64,000 nt of DNA from Gnetum montanum. Taxonomy: Eukaryota > Streptophyta > Gnetopsida > Gnetales > Gnetaceae. Below, one piece after another: positions 35,701 to 46,879 of the stretch. The notes beneath the pieces are model-generated. The model saw nothing but the letters and a program-made list of their open reading frames with translations. It was not told where the DNA came from and did not search any database. The position numbers were made by a program, and so were the translations under genes. The stretch lies in assembly GCA_015680685.1 (NCBI GenBank), contig MNCI01004872.1, positions 1,279,527 through 1,343,526 on the forward strand. The letters are read 5' to 3'. How positions within the stretch are numbered: the first letter of the stretch is position 1; the number at the start of each line of letters is the position of its first letter.

Positions 35701-38540
35701 TAACAATGTGTCGTGGAAGTCATGATTAGGTCATAAAAGCTTAAAGTTGTATTCTTTTGCTTAAGAGATTATCTAACTTGCTCTATTACACTGAGGAAGC
35801 TTTTATCATTGGACATGGGCTTGTCACCCCAGTTGTGCTTTACTTCCTCCATGCATCCCAAAAAGTGAATTGTGACCCTATCTGATTGTTGTTAGGGATT
35901 TTTCTTGTTCTTCTAGTTATGGGTTTTAGTATCCTCCTATGGCTTATTGGTTGGAGTGAGTTGGGTAGAGGAGATCATGGATATTACTAATATAGAAGTG
36001 GCCTTTGGTGGGTCCACTTTCTTTAATGCCTCCATCTAGTTGTCATCCTTGTTGTGGAGCTTTTGCTTATGCTTCTTCCTTTTCTTGGATCAGGTTTTCT
36101 AGTTGTCAATCATTGGTTGTGAGGAAGAGGCAATGATATTAGCCACCATAGGAGGTCATTGTGTAGTTGGTTAGACTATGGCTAGTTGGGTTGTATTAGG
36201 CTAGGGTACTCTAATGAGAAAAGGTTCTCTCAAAGTCATTTGTGATGGTACTCTCATGATAAAGGAGGATCCTAAACTAGTGGAAGCTAAAGTAGCCTCT
36301 TTGTCACAAGACAATATTTGGATCATGTACGGTTCTCTTACAAGTCTTAGATCATCATCTACATTGAATGCCAAAATAATGTAAGAGCTATCATTAGCAT
36401 TCAGTGAGTCTTTGAATACCTACATCGATTGATTTTGTGGCCAGACTAGGTTGGAAGTATTTAAGACTAGCTTCTCCTTATCTATCATCCTCTATCAATC
36501 CTTCTTTAGTGCAAGGAAAAAGTCTATGTCATTACTAGGTAGTTGATGATAATTGCACAAGTGGTCTAATTTTAAGTATCTAGGAAATTGGATATCATAC
36601 TTTGTTGCTTGAGTGGGGTCCTTAGCTATTTCACATAGACACTTTTGCTTCTTTCTAGTGGCTTTAATCATCTATTTGTATTGCATGTGCCCACTCTTCA
36701 AAAGTTGATCTAGTAATATAGATGGTTTCAAAGGTAAGGATGTGTATTTGCTTTAGTCTTTTTGCTCAAAAGTTTTCCTAGTTGTAGTCAATGCAGTGGC
36801 CTTAAAGGTTGATGGTTACTTATCATGATCATTATTAGTAGGGGCCTTGGGTGGATTGTTCCTTGGCCCTTGGTGGATGGTCTTAGCCTCTTTTTTCATT
36901 GTTGCTATGGCCACATCTTTTTGTTTGTTCGTTTCCTTGTCTCTTTATATATGTTGATTTTTATATGCTATGTAGGCTAGATCATGAATAGGCTCCTTAG
37001 CATCCTCTATGTTCTTGGTTTGGGAAAATGCTTAGCTAAGGGACTACAAGTCAAGATAGTAATGTTTTGACTTGATAAAGCTAGTAACCACCATCTTGAA
37101 TATGGCCAAAAGAAGGATCTTAGCTATGGGATTTGGTATTTCATTCAGCAATCCATTCCACAGTTGGATGAACATCTATATAGGTTTAAGGGTTCCTTGC
37201 TTGACCTTCATGAGTTGGTCAAGCATGATGTTAGGCTTCAAGTTATACTTGAAGAGGTTGACAAACTATGCTATCAAGTCCTCCAAAGAGGGAATGGGTC
37301 CTTTGGGTAAGGCACAATACCAATCAAGTGCTTTCCCAATCAAGTACATAGGGAAAATCCTCATGATGGTATGAAGCCATGACTACAAGAGTAAGCACTT
37401 AGATAGAAAGGTAATAAGGGGAGCATTGAGATCATGTTCTCCGTTATACTTGCTAAACTAGGGAATAGGGATACTAGGAGGAAGTGTCAAGGGTGAAACC
37501 ACATGGATATTGGAATCATCTTGGCAGAAGTTCATAATCTTGATAATTTATGAAGTAGAGGTTTTAAGAGTATTTAACTCCTTTGTCAAGTTCTAGATCA
37601 TTTGGAAGGCCTAATCCAAGCCTTATGGTGGACCCGTTGGTTGTAGGGCTTGTACATATGGTTGTGGCATTTGTTGTAAGCCTTTTGTCCTTTCTATGGA
37701 TTTTAGGATAGAAGGGAGTGGTTGTGTTATTGCTCTAGCTTATGGGCCAAACAAGGAAAAGGGTGTTTGTGCTAGTACTTAAGGCACAAATGAGACAAAG
37801 GGAATGCAAATCTCCTAAATTTTTTAGTGTCCCATGGTGAATCCTACAAAGATAGTTAGTAGGTTTATGGTGTTAAAAACCACCATCGATGATTGTACAA
37901 ATCAAGGTTGGGTAGCAAACAACATGGAGAAGTAAAAGGCAGTTGGCTACAAGATCGATTATGCTTTGTGTGTAGTGATGATTGGCATAGGTTTAAGCAT
38001 GGTTAGGAATGGTGGGGATGAAGGTGGCAAGACTTCTCTACAGTAAGAGGCAAAGGAGGTAGACATATGCACTATGGCCTTGGGGGTCCCTTGTTGGAAA
38101 ATTCACCACACAATGTTTCTAGGCTTAGACTTTGCTCCAAATTCATCTTCCTCCTTTGGTTTTCCCTTGGAGGTAGTCTTCTGGTTGTCTTCATCAACCT
38201 TAATGAGAAGGGATAAGAAGATAGCATAGATATCATGAAGGGATATTTTTTTGTAGGAAGAGGGAATATAATCCTTTTCAACAAGATGAATGAGCTTGAA
38301 TTCCCTATTGGCCTCTACTTCCACTCATGAAATTAGCATGCTAGCTTGGATCTTAGCACAACTGAAGTTATAATATTCTTCATTTATCACCATGAAACCA
38401 AGACTTTGTCCCCTAAATCTAAGAGATTGCCTATATTCCATCATGACAGGGTCTTTGGGGTCATAAATCCTTATGTTTGGTTTATTTGACCAATTGTTAA
38501 TGTAGTTATAAGGCAACTTGGTTGATTGTGGAAGAGACAT
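35701..38540 (-). pseudogene. Gag of G1
   Basis: A long minus-strand capsid gene starts near 38,540 with MSLPQSTKLPYNYINNW. The capsid core lies at 37,100-37,400: MRIFPMYLIGKALDWYCALP, then SLEDLIA, a stop, FVNLFKYNLKP and LMKVKQGTLKP. This is the classical gag pattern of plant gypsy elements (LtG-A--WY--LP---I-S---L---F---F-------L---KQ---E). A block near 36,550 (LCNYHQLPSNDIDFFLALK) looks like the Cys/His knuckle C--H---GH-T--C--L with residues lost. The stretch 38,072-38,324 is Lys/Glu-rich. Several stops, often TAG for CAG, break the frame. Confidence 0.75.
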
Positions 38541-39278
38541 CGTTATAGTACTAAAAATGGCTTAAAACAAGCTATAAAAGGCAAAAATAGAAGTAAATCC
38601 CAATTGGTGGAATTCAAAAATGGTTAAAGGAAGAAAACACAACTAAATATGGAGCACTTTCTATAATTATTAAGTGGGGGATAATGGGGATTTATCCCTT
38701 TATCCAAAATAGAAAGATGGAAATGTCAATGTTAAGCCTCATCCACGCTAGCCTCCCAACTGCCTCTATGTTGGGTATGGTAGGGGGAAAGAAGGGGGCT
38801 GAGATGGGGGGAATCTCACACCTTTCTAATACAACATTGATGAAAAGTAAAAGGCTAAAAAACAAAGTGAAAAGTTGGTGTTTTTCCACTAGAACTTAGT
38901 TTTAGTAGGCTGCCAATTTTCTCATCTAGGAAAGATTGGGGGGAAGTTGACTTCCAGAATCTTGATGATTCCCAAAAGTGTTACACCACCCATTTTGGAA
39001 ACTAGAAAAAATTGGTAGCAAAAAGGGAAAAGGACAAAAGCCTTCAATGCTGGCTTTGAGCTAAAAAATTCATAATAGTTTCTATGAAAAGCCAGCACCC
39101 AATCACCTACAATTTCCATGCTGTAGTTTTGGTCATATGGGAAAAGATTAGCATTGATTCTTCTAATTTTTGGCTATAAAAAATCAAAGAAAATTTTACA
39201 AATGGCAACGTTGGAAATGCAAGAGAGACATTTGGTCATAGAAATTGGGTGGAGGCCCTCCTTCTAGCACCAGAAAAA
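38541..39278 (-). other. G1 leader with primer-binding-like site
   Basis: In element orientation this is the untranslated leader between 5' LTR and gag. Directly after the LTR the minus strand reads TTCTGGTGCTAGAAGGAGGG (about 39,252-39,275), a primer site like that of element A. The plus strand shows an open frame at 38,684-38,899, which has no family likeness and is probably chance. Confidence 0.5.
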
Positions 39279-40603
39279 TATTGCAATTGGAAAAGTAGAT
39301 CTCTTGAAAATTGAAAGTTCCAATGCAGTAGCCTCAACCCTATATCCCAAGGGCCTCCCAAAAATGAGATTTGAGATACCCTGGCTAGTTTGGCAGGTCA
39401 ACTAGGGACTTCAAGGAGGGTGGAACAAAACAAATAATATGATTATAGATTGAAGTATTATAGATGCACTAAAAATAAATGACAAATTAATTTGAACACA
39501 AACCTAGACTATAAACTTTATTTTACAAAAAATAAAATAAAGGAGAGTTAAGAGATTGTGTACAAAGTATGCCTAAGAGGGCAATAGGAGGGTTCACTTG
39601 AGTGAGGGTTCAGGGTCTATTGAAGCCAATGTGTTCAATTCCACGATCTAGATGTCCTACCACTCCTAATGTTATTGAACCTCCTTTGATGCTACTTTAG
39701 ATCTGCAACATTGTTCACTACTGGGACTTAAGCAATGTGAAGAATCCAAGTTTTTGAGTGTTCTATGTTGGGAATTGAAAATCCCAGGAGTGTAGCATGG
39801 AGCCTAAAACATAAAAAATCCCAAGGGGGGTTACAGAGTCACAAGGTCATGGGGGTTCCACCCTAGGAATACCCAAGGAGCAACATTTATGCAAAGCTTT
39901 GCAAGTGCTCTTGGATATGCAAAAGTATGAACTATTGCTTGAAAAATGTATGTATGATCAATGTATTCAAGTGCAAAAAAAGTGAAACCTATAAATGGTG
40001 CTTGGTGCTTATTTATATAGGGTTTTCGGACATAAATCTTACTACAAATTGGCTTTCCATTTATTATAAATGGTAATGTGGGCACACCATCTACACTAGC
40101 TTTGTTCATCTTTGTTGTGTTTTCTACCATCATCATTGAAGTATATCATCCTAAATGGAGTTGATGCAACGTTGAAATCTTGTTCATGAAGTTTCTATGC
40201 TAAGTGCATGCAATTTCCATGCTAAGCATGAAGTTTCCACACTGGGTTGGTAGCTTCCACACTGGGGCTAGGTGAGCTTTACCTCCATGCATGCATTTCC
40301 AATGTAGAAAATCCAATACCCCTTATAAAACCCATCAAAATGCCAATTTTGGCATTCCAAAAGGAATTTTTAACCCCCCCCCCCCCCCCTGCACACCAAA
40401 GCCAAAATATAGACATAAAATGATTTTTTTTACTTAGGGGATGAGGCTTTCACCACTTGTGAGGCATTTTCACCCACAAAAGTATGAAGTATGTGAAATT
40501 GCACCTCCTAGGTTACTATCCTTACATTTACAATGAAGTTTTGCCTTGGGTTTCATGGGATGGGGTTATAGAGATTACAACATGCAAATTTGGTGGTGTT
40601 TCA
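39279..40603 (-). repeat. 5' LTR of G1
   Basis: It is the partner of 22,461-23,876. Plus-strand ends are TATTGCAATTGG and GTGGTGTTTCA. It contains a run of 16 C at 40,374-40,389 that the other LTR lacks, and TTCCACACTGG words where the other has TTCCATGCTAGG. It is about 90 bases shorter than its partner. Confidence 0.8.
40374..40389. repeat. Homopolymer of 16 C
   Basis: A run of 16 C (16 G on the element strand) inside the 5' LTR of G1; the partner LTR has only a few C at the corresponding place (TTGGACCCCCAAG near 23,670). It is probably a slippage expansion, or possibly a sequencing artefact. Confidence 0.7.
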
Positions 40604-40608
40604 AACAA

Positions 40609-42300
40609 GAATGGAAACATCTCTCTATTGGATCAATAAACTAATATGGTATGGATGCCCATAGATTCTCTCCATGGTGAACAAGCTCAACATATCTCAA
40701 TAGAGAGTATGACCCAAGTCCAATGGTTATCCTATGACAAGGAAATAGAGAAAAAATTCTTGGGCTTCCAACAAATAATTATAGCTTTCTACTTTTATAA
40801 TGATATTATCTAAAATAATGAGAGAGAGGATGAAAGCATGTGGGGCCATTGACTCCTATAAACTCTTCCACTATGCAGAGATATTGACTACCCAAACAAA
40901 GCATCACAAAATTTATCTTGAAAGATAGGAATCATACCATCTGTAAAGATGTCATTCATGGAATGAATGGTGATCCTAAACACATTAACACTAGAAATTC
41001 CAAGAATTGCATTAACTACTTGGGAAGAAGAATCAATTAATATACCCAAAACATGGTAGTGAAAGCTCCAAAAGAATCATTTGTAATCATAATGTTACTA
41101 TAAAATTCTATTATAAGAATTTTAGGCATACAAAAATTCATGAAAATGAATTAAACACAATTCAATACATGAAAGCACCCCATCAATTCCTTGTAATGAT
41201 GGTGTTAGAAACAAAGAGAGCACTTAGAGAGAATAGATATGGTTCAAGTTATCGTAAAGTAATGCTAGATGTCAATGGATCTAAATTGTGGAGTATAAGT
41301 GTTAGTAGTGCTAGAGGAAGTCCCTTTGAATTCTTGCTCTTTCTTGGTGGAAGCCCTAACGTTGAAACCTTCTTGTGGGCCATGGATAATGAAGATACAT
41401 GCATAAATCATTTTTTTTCTGGAATTCCTTGTCATCTCCCCTGGGCTATCTATGCTTGGACATGGAAGAATGAATGAAAAATGAAGGTTTGGATTTATAT
41501 AATCACAACTGTTAAGGGATTTTATGAAAAGATAGACATATTCTTTGAGAGATAGAAATCTATGCCATGTTTATAAAAAAAATAGGTAAACATCTCACTA
41601 GGAAAGTAGATGTCTCTCTATTGTATCTAACAAAAATCAAGTAGAGGTCTCACTTGAAAAGTAGAAATATCTGAGTAGACATCTCTTTTGCCATGAAGAT
41701 ATCTCATGAGAAGGAAAAGGCTTAGTAATGACTACCAAGGTTTATAGTCTTAAGAGATATTTATAAGAAATTAAAAAATTACCTCTACTTGCCTTTTTTG
41801 TTAAAGAAAATGAATGTGCCTAATGAGGTTGAAAATGAGATTCCTCTTTTGAGGTAACTTCTCTCATGTAACTTTCTTCTATTTCCAAAGAATGGATCTC
41901 CTTCAAAAATTGTTTGAAAAGGTTTTTCTCACTATCATCTTCTTTCCTTTTGATTCTCCATACCTTTATAACTCCTACATAGTTTCCTTTCTAAACACAT
42001 TTGAATAAGATCAATGAGTTTTGTAATATGTCCAACTATTCATATGAAAATGCTTTAAATTTAAAATTCATTATTTATGCCCAAATTTATTATAATAATA
42101 ACACCTAACCATTTTGTGTAGATTAGAGTTATTAAACCTTGAAGTTGCTCTTTGGTGAAATATAGTACGAGTAGCTACCTTAATCTTTGAAGGGGCCTCT
42201 TGTTCAAATACATTTTGTGGGGATGCTTGTTCTTGTTGATATCAAGGTAGTACACTTTTATCATTTTGACATCTTCCTTGCCCAATAACAACTCAAAGTG
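40609..42300 (-). other. C1 internal sequence, weakly coding
   Basis: This is C1 sequence on the gag-distal side. At 41,820-42,000 the minus strand is similar in wording to the end of C2 gag (a CLERKL-like then VRKTFSNNF stretch against PRKKFLQG and KTLSKKFVRG at 48,145-48,265). From 41,590 to 41,710 there is another cluster of AGACATCT/AGATGTCT words like those in the copia LTRs. The 102-codon plus-strand frame at 41,169-41,477 has no family likeness. No copia integrase or RT is present. Confidence 0.4.
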
Positions 42301-43625
42301 ATTATTTTCCTTTAACCAACCTTTCATTTATGAGTTTAGCATATGAAAGTTCTTCCTTAATATTCTCATAGGATAGGGTTAGTCTTTTATCCTTAGCCCC
42401 AGGCCTAAGGTTTATTTTGTGAGGTCTAAAATTTTTATATTTAATAAAGAGAGATCTTGATCCTTGTTTCTTTCTTTTATTTTATAAAAATCTTTTGAAG
42501 AGATAGAAGTTAATTGCACAAGAGATCATACATTTCTTCATCAGTTTTCATTTTATCATCATCTTCTAATAGGATGACATCATCATCTATAAGAGCCATA
42601 TAGATGAGATGTGAGTCTTTTAAAGTATCATCCACCTTTTCTTTACTTTACTCTCCATCATCCCATCTTGTGTAGAAGTTAGTATTTCTCGTATCCATGT
42701 CAGTCCTATATTTTCGTTACAACCTACCATTGCAAGGACATTTGGAGGCCACATGGCCTCTTCCACCACATACCAAAAATTCTATTAAAAAATCATCAAA
42801 ATTTGAATGTGAAAATTTATTATCTCTATTTACCTTTGAAGTTGGATTGGTTGGGTCCTGGTTGATTAAGGCTTTTTCCTTTTCTTAGTAGAAGCCTTTG
42901 AGCTCTTCTTAATTGAAGAACTATTTCTTTTTCACTGTTTAATACTTATTCAACTAGTTCCTTTTGTTTGGATGTGGATTTCAAGGTTTTTCTTTTATTT
43001 CTTCTTCTCTTATGAGATTCATTTCATAAGTAATAAGAGCACTTTGGAGCTTTTCAAATTTTAAGACTAAAAAATCTCTAATTCTTCCTTAGTTGTAATC
43101 TTAGGTCTAAATTCAGGTTGTAGTGTTCAAATAATTTTGATGATTACATCACTCTCAATCAAGTCCTTGCCTATACCTGTAATTGCTACAACTAGATCAT
43201 TTTCCTTAGAAAAATAAGCTTTAATTTTTTTACCTTCTCTTATTTTAAGTTTGTTATATTCACTTTGCAAAACAAAAAGTTTTGATTGTTTGATTATGGA
43301 TGTGCCCTCATAGATAGCTTCCAAGGTTTTTCAAATTTCATTAATAGTTCTACATTTAGGTACTCTATTGAATTCAAACTTATTTAATGCATAATAATTC
43401 TTTAGAATATTACATAAACTTAACTCTTTATTCAGGTGCCCACCTGCTTTGTGGCTTGAGGATCTTTGATGTGTTGTCAACAGGTAGTATGTATCCTTTA
43501 AGAATTGACTCCCATACCTTAAATTCAATCAGTTTGAAGAAGCCTTGCATACTTGTCTTCTAGTAAGAAAAATCAAACTCATTGAACATTAGTGGCCTTG
43601 TGTAGGATGTCCCTTCCATAGTTCA
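42300..43625 (-). pseudogene. Gag of C1 (Ty1/copia type)
   Basis: The minus strand encodes a copia-type capsid. The open frames at 43,331-43,528 and 43,127-43,324 hold the core: NKELSLCNILKNYYALNKFEFNR, then AIYEGTSIIKQSKLFVLQSEYNKLKI and EGKKIKAYFSKENDLVVAI followed by GIGKDLIESDVIIKII. This is the pattern of copia gag (W--L---YEG---vk--Kl--L---fe-lkM-e-E-i---f-rf--iv--L--lG). A zinc-knuckle remnant, VCGGRGHVASKCP, lies near 42,750 with its first Cys changed to Phe. Then come RTDMDTRN and SHLIYMALIDDDVILLEDDD, an acidic tail shared almost word for word with C2 (47,500-47,580). Stops break the frame. Gag would form cytoplasmic particles. Confidence 0.75.
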
Positions 43626-43651
43626 CACTTAAAAGTTGAAGCATGAAAATA

Positions 43652-43675
43652 AGATTAGTGGGCTCCAATACTACT
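43652..43675 (-). other. Primer-binding site of C1 (initiator tRNA-Met-like)
   Basis: Directly after the 5' LTR the minus strand reads AGTAGTATTGGAGCCCAC. Copia-type elements typically have TGGTATCAGAGC here, complementary to initiator tRNA-Met. C2 has AGTGGTATTGAAGTAGG at the matching place, so the family's site is close to TGGTATTGGAGC. Confidence 0.6.
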
Positions 43676-44776
43676 TGTGGGTTAAGAACTTAGAATGGGG
43701 GCTTAATAATTTCTCAAAATTAAAAATGCACCAACCACAAAACATACAAAATTTTACATGATTAAATAACTTTGGTAGTCAACACTTAGAGGGTAGATTC
43801 CTTGCACACCTTCAAACTTTGTTTCTTCTAAAAGTGGTTTGAAGGGCACCACATCCTATACAAGCTCTGAGCTCTACACTATACTATTTTATCATTGTGA
43901 AACCACTCAACCATAAAAGGTCCTAACAAGCTTAGAATGTAGTTTCAAGGATCCCACAACCTTTACAAAATTGAGCTCTTCTATGAAGTGTTTTGATGTT
44001 GCAAAATCACTCAACCCCACAAGTTCCAAACAAGCTAAATGTGAATGCCTTCTTGTAATAATCACATCAACCTCCCAAGGTAGCAAGAAAGAGAGAAAGA
44101 AACAAGAAAGAAATGCAACTAAATTTATAAGTCCTTGTACTTTGAAGCTTAGTACAACATACAACCAAGAAAATGATGTTATAATGAAGAACAAGAATAC
44201 AATAGCATAGAATAGACAATGATTGATCTTTTGTGAAAAATACTTAGATAATTCCCAAGATTTTGGTATCTTCTTATAACATTTGAGTTTTTAAAAACTC
44301 ATTGAATTTCATGGAATGACTGCCAAATAGCTAGTGTAAATGTCCCCTTTGAGGTTGGGATGTCTACCTGAGATTGACCTCAAATCAAAAGAGATTTTTC
44401 ACTAGAAAATGAGACATCTTCTATGGGACATCTACTAGGAGATGTCTACTTTTGGATGTAGAAATATACTATATTTAGGAGATGTATTCTCAACTTTTAA
44501 GCTTTATCTTCTTAGGCTTTATCCCATTGATTTACTTTCTTGACAATCCTTGGAGCATCTTCATTTTATTTTTAGCCTTCGTTATTGTCCATGCTCATTC
44601 ATGCTCTCATCCTGCCCATGAGGTCTTCATTTTGACATCTCATTATAAATCTTGTTCCCATAAGTTCTCAGTTCTTATTGTGAAGTTCTTGTTCATGTCC
44701 TACAAACACATTATCCACAAAAAAAATTCTATGTTCTCCATTTTTCTTAAGGTTTTGACATACCAAAAGTTTAACA
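43676..44776 (-). repeat. 5' LTR of C1
   Basis: It is the partner of 20,771-21,869 and is followed directly by the LINE L1 continuation. Between 44,335 and 44,490 it holds the cluster of GACATCT/AGATGTC words. The plus-strand right end reads CCAAAAGTTTAACA. Confidence 0.8.
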
Positions 44777-45524
44777 ATGCATATTTAGTTTCTACTTCTA
44801 CGAAAGGTATGCAAAAGATGTTGCAAAGTTTAGAAAACATTTGTTTTTATTTTAGCATTCAAGTTAATGTAAATAAAATAAAATAATGATATGGAGTACA
44901 AGAAATATAAATTTTATTTTAATTTTGTAGATGCAAATATATAAATAGTAAAATATTTAGATATTTATGTCTCCATTCTACAAGTAATTATAAATGGAAT
45001 AACTACATCAAGGTGAGAATAGCATAAGAAATTAAGGATCTATGTGCTATTAAAAATAAATAAAAATCACTATGATTATGGACTTGGAATCTTAGAAAAT
45101 AAATATTTTAGACTATTATTTATCTTATAAAGTTGTATGGATGTATTGTATGGGGGCCATGACTTAGTGCAAAACATTAGGAAGCTACTAAACAAGTGTA
45201 AAAAAATGTTTCTATTAGATTAATTAAAGGTAAATATCTAAGCACCTTATCATATGTTACTTTTAAAATTTTATTTAATACCATTAGAAGGTAAAGCTCT
45301 TTGTAAATTCATTAGTTATATTTACAATATGCTAGAAACTAGAAAAGAAAAATTTTCAAAAGTAGTTCTTAAAGACAACAAAATAAGGATGGTATTTTTA
45401 GAAAATACAATGGATAAATACATGATATCTCTTATTGAAAGAAGTGTAACATAATACTAATTACATACATATGTTAATTAAATAAGTTTTGTGAAAAATA
45501 TAATCAAATGTGGAAAGAAAAAGA
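44777..45524 (+). pseudogene. LINE L1, piece 3: RT thumb and connection
   Basis: The piece begins within the catalytic block left open at 20,770: the bases after the duplicated ATGC encode a YLVSTSTKGMQKMLQSL stretch, then SIQVNVNKIK, as in LINE RT, where YADD is followed by LL--s---l---L-------GL-vN--KTK. Further blocks are a VLYGGHDL motif near 45,150 (family: l-YG-e-WG) and an open frame at 45,254-45,454 (LLLKFYLIPLEGKALCKFI, SYIYNM), the conserved segment after the thumb. It ends at 45,524 with AAAGA, the target duplication of copia element C2, and continues at 50,561. Confidence 0.8.
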
Positions 45525-46752
45525 TATTGATCTTTTGGTATGTCAAAACCTTAAGGAAAATGGAGAACAAAGGCTATTTGTGTGGTTGTTGTGTTGATAG
45601 GATAAGAACATGTACAATGACTCAAGGAAGCTTGGACAAGAACTCAAATAAGCATGAATATCATGAACAAGGACATCATAATCAAATTGGGAAATTAAGA
45701 CTAAATCTAAATGAAGATGTTCGAGAGATTGAAAGGAAGCTAAATGTGTCCATTTGTGTTAATTTTTGTTAAGGATGATTCTTGTATGTTTTGGCATATT
45801 TTTGGAGTGTTTTTGGCTAATTTTGATGAGTCTAAGAGATTATATAATCTATGGGGACCTATTTGGAGGCATCCAGAGGCTCCCATCATTAAATTGAGTA
45901 GTTTTATTTTTAGGATGTGTAGAAGAGACATCTCTCGTGAAGAGTAAACTATCTTCCAAAAACAAGAGATGTCTTCCCTAAAAAGTATATGTATTCCAAA
46001 AACAAGAGATGTCTCCCTAGATTTGAGGCTAAATTTAGAGAGACATCTCAATCTCAAAGGAGAAATTGACATTAGTTGTTAGGTGACCATTAGAAGAATT
46101 TTCAGGTGATTTTGGAAACTCCAAAGCTATAAGAAGACATCAATTCTTTGGAATAGTACAAGTCAATGCATGTGAATGTGAATAGTCTACATCAAGCCTT
46201 CATTATCTAATTTATTGTACTTGTGTACTTCATTGTAACATCATTTGTACTATTGTATTGATTATTTGTTGTACTATACCTCAAAGTACAAGGACCTACA
46301 ATTTAGTTACATTATTTTCTTGTAATTTTGTTTTCTCTCTTATTACCCTACTAGGGTTCATGCACGTCTTATGAGAAGGCATTATTATTGAGCTTGTTGC
46401 AACCAAGCTAGGTTGAGTGGCTGGTCCAACGTCATAACACTCTAGAGAAAAGGTCAATTTGTAAAGGTTGTGGAATCATTCAAACCATATTCTAGGCTTG
46501 TTGGGACCTAGCCTAGTTGAGTGGATTTGTAGCAACAAATCACTTTGAAGAAAATGTTAGAGCTTGTATAGGTCATGATTCCATTCAAATAATTTTTCTA
46601 AGAAAAAAAGTTTGAAGGTGCGTAAGTGAACTACTCTCTAAGTGTGGACTACCCAAGTTGGGAAACCATGCTAAATTTGGTTGTTCTTTTTGTGGCTATA
46701 GATTTTGATTTATGGAACTTACTCATCCGCTCTCTAAGTTCTATGATCTTCA
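45525..46752 (+). repeat. 5' LTR of C2
   Basis: It begins TATTGATCTTTTGGTATG (C1 on its own strand: TGTTGACCTTTTGGTATG) and ends CTATGATCTTCA just before the primer site. A cluster of GACATCT/AGATGTC words lies at 45,925-46,070. It matches the C1 LTRs in reverse complement, and the second C2 LTR directly (for example GGAAGCTTGGACAAGAACTC at 45,627 and 49,630). Part of the 3' section near 46,380-46,620 is duplicated inside this LTR (two GAGTGG...TTGT-rich units), which explains why it is longer than its partners. Confidence 0.8.
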
Positions 46753-46772
46753 AGTGGTATTGAAGTAGGTTA
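46753..46772 (+). other. Primer-binding site of C2
   Basis: AGTGGTATTGAAGTAGG stands directly after the LTR, matching the C1 site and resembling the initiator tRNA-Met site TGGTATCAGAGC. Confidence 0.55.
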
Positions 46773-46879
46773 TCTCTTGTAGATAAAGCATCATGAACAT
46801 GAAAGGGGTTATCAATGTTAGGCACATTTGTACAAGGAGATTAATATGCTTCATTAATTGCTATACATAATTCCTATAT

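Larger units (their letters stand above)
22461..40603 (-). mobile_element. Element G1: large Ty3/gypsy retrotransposon with antisense reading frame
   Basis: Two LTRs (22,461-23,876 and 39,279-40,603) flank an 18-kb element on the minus strand. In element order: 5' LTR, primer site, gag, protease, a 7-kb block with a plus-strand (antisense) reading frame, then RT, RNase H, integrase, a short repeat array, a purine tract and the 3' LTR. The flanking words are AATAG and AACAA, which fit a duplicated AACAG with one transition on each side. The RT and RNase H resemble the Tat/Ogre-like group of plant gypsy elements; this group is known for large size and extra reading frames, but there the antisense frame usually follows integrase. 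Whether the 7-kb block is native or a further insertion is open. Confidence 0.75.
20771..44776 (-). mobile_element. Element C1: Ty1/copia-type LTR retrotransposon, split by G1
   Basis: Two LTRs of about 1.1 kb (20,771-21,869 and 43,676-44,776) lie in minus orientation. Read on the minus strand they begin TGTTGACC or TGTTAAAC and end in CA or TA. The target word is GATGC before the left end; the right end reads (A)ATGC, a 4-5 bp duplication with one change. A tRNA-iMet-like primer site lies next to the right LTR and a purine tract next to the left. Removing the nested gypsy element G1 leaves about 3.7 kb of internal sequence, in which I can find only gag; copia protease, integrase and RT are not visible. 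It sits in the catalytic YADD block of LINE L1. Confidence 0.8.

Noticed and set aside
41169-41477. 102-codon plus-strand frame inside C1
   Set aside because: No family likeness, opposite to C1 gag, and similar length open frames arise by chance in this AT-rich DNA.
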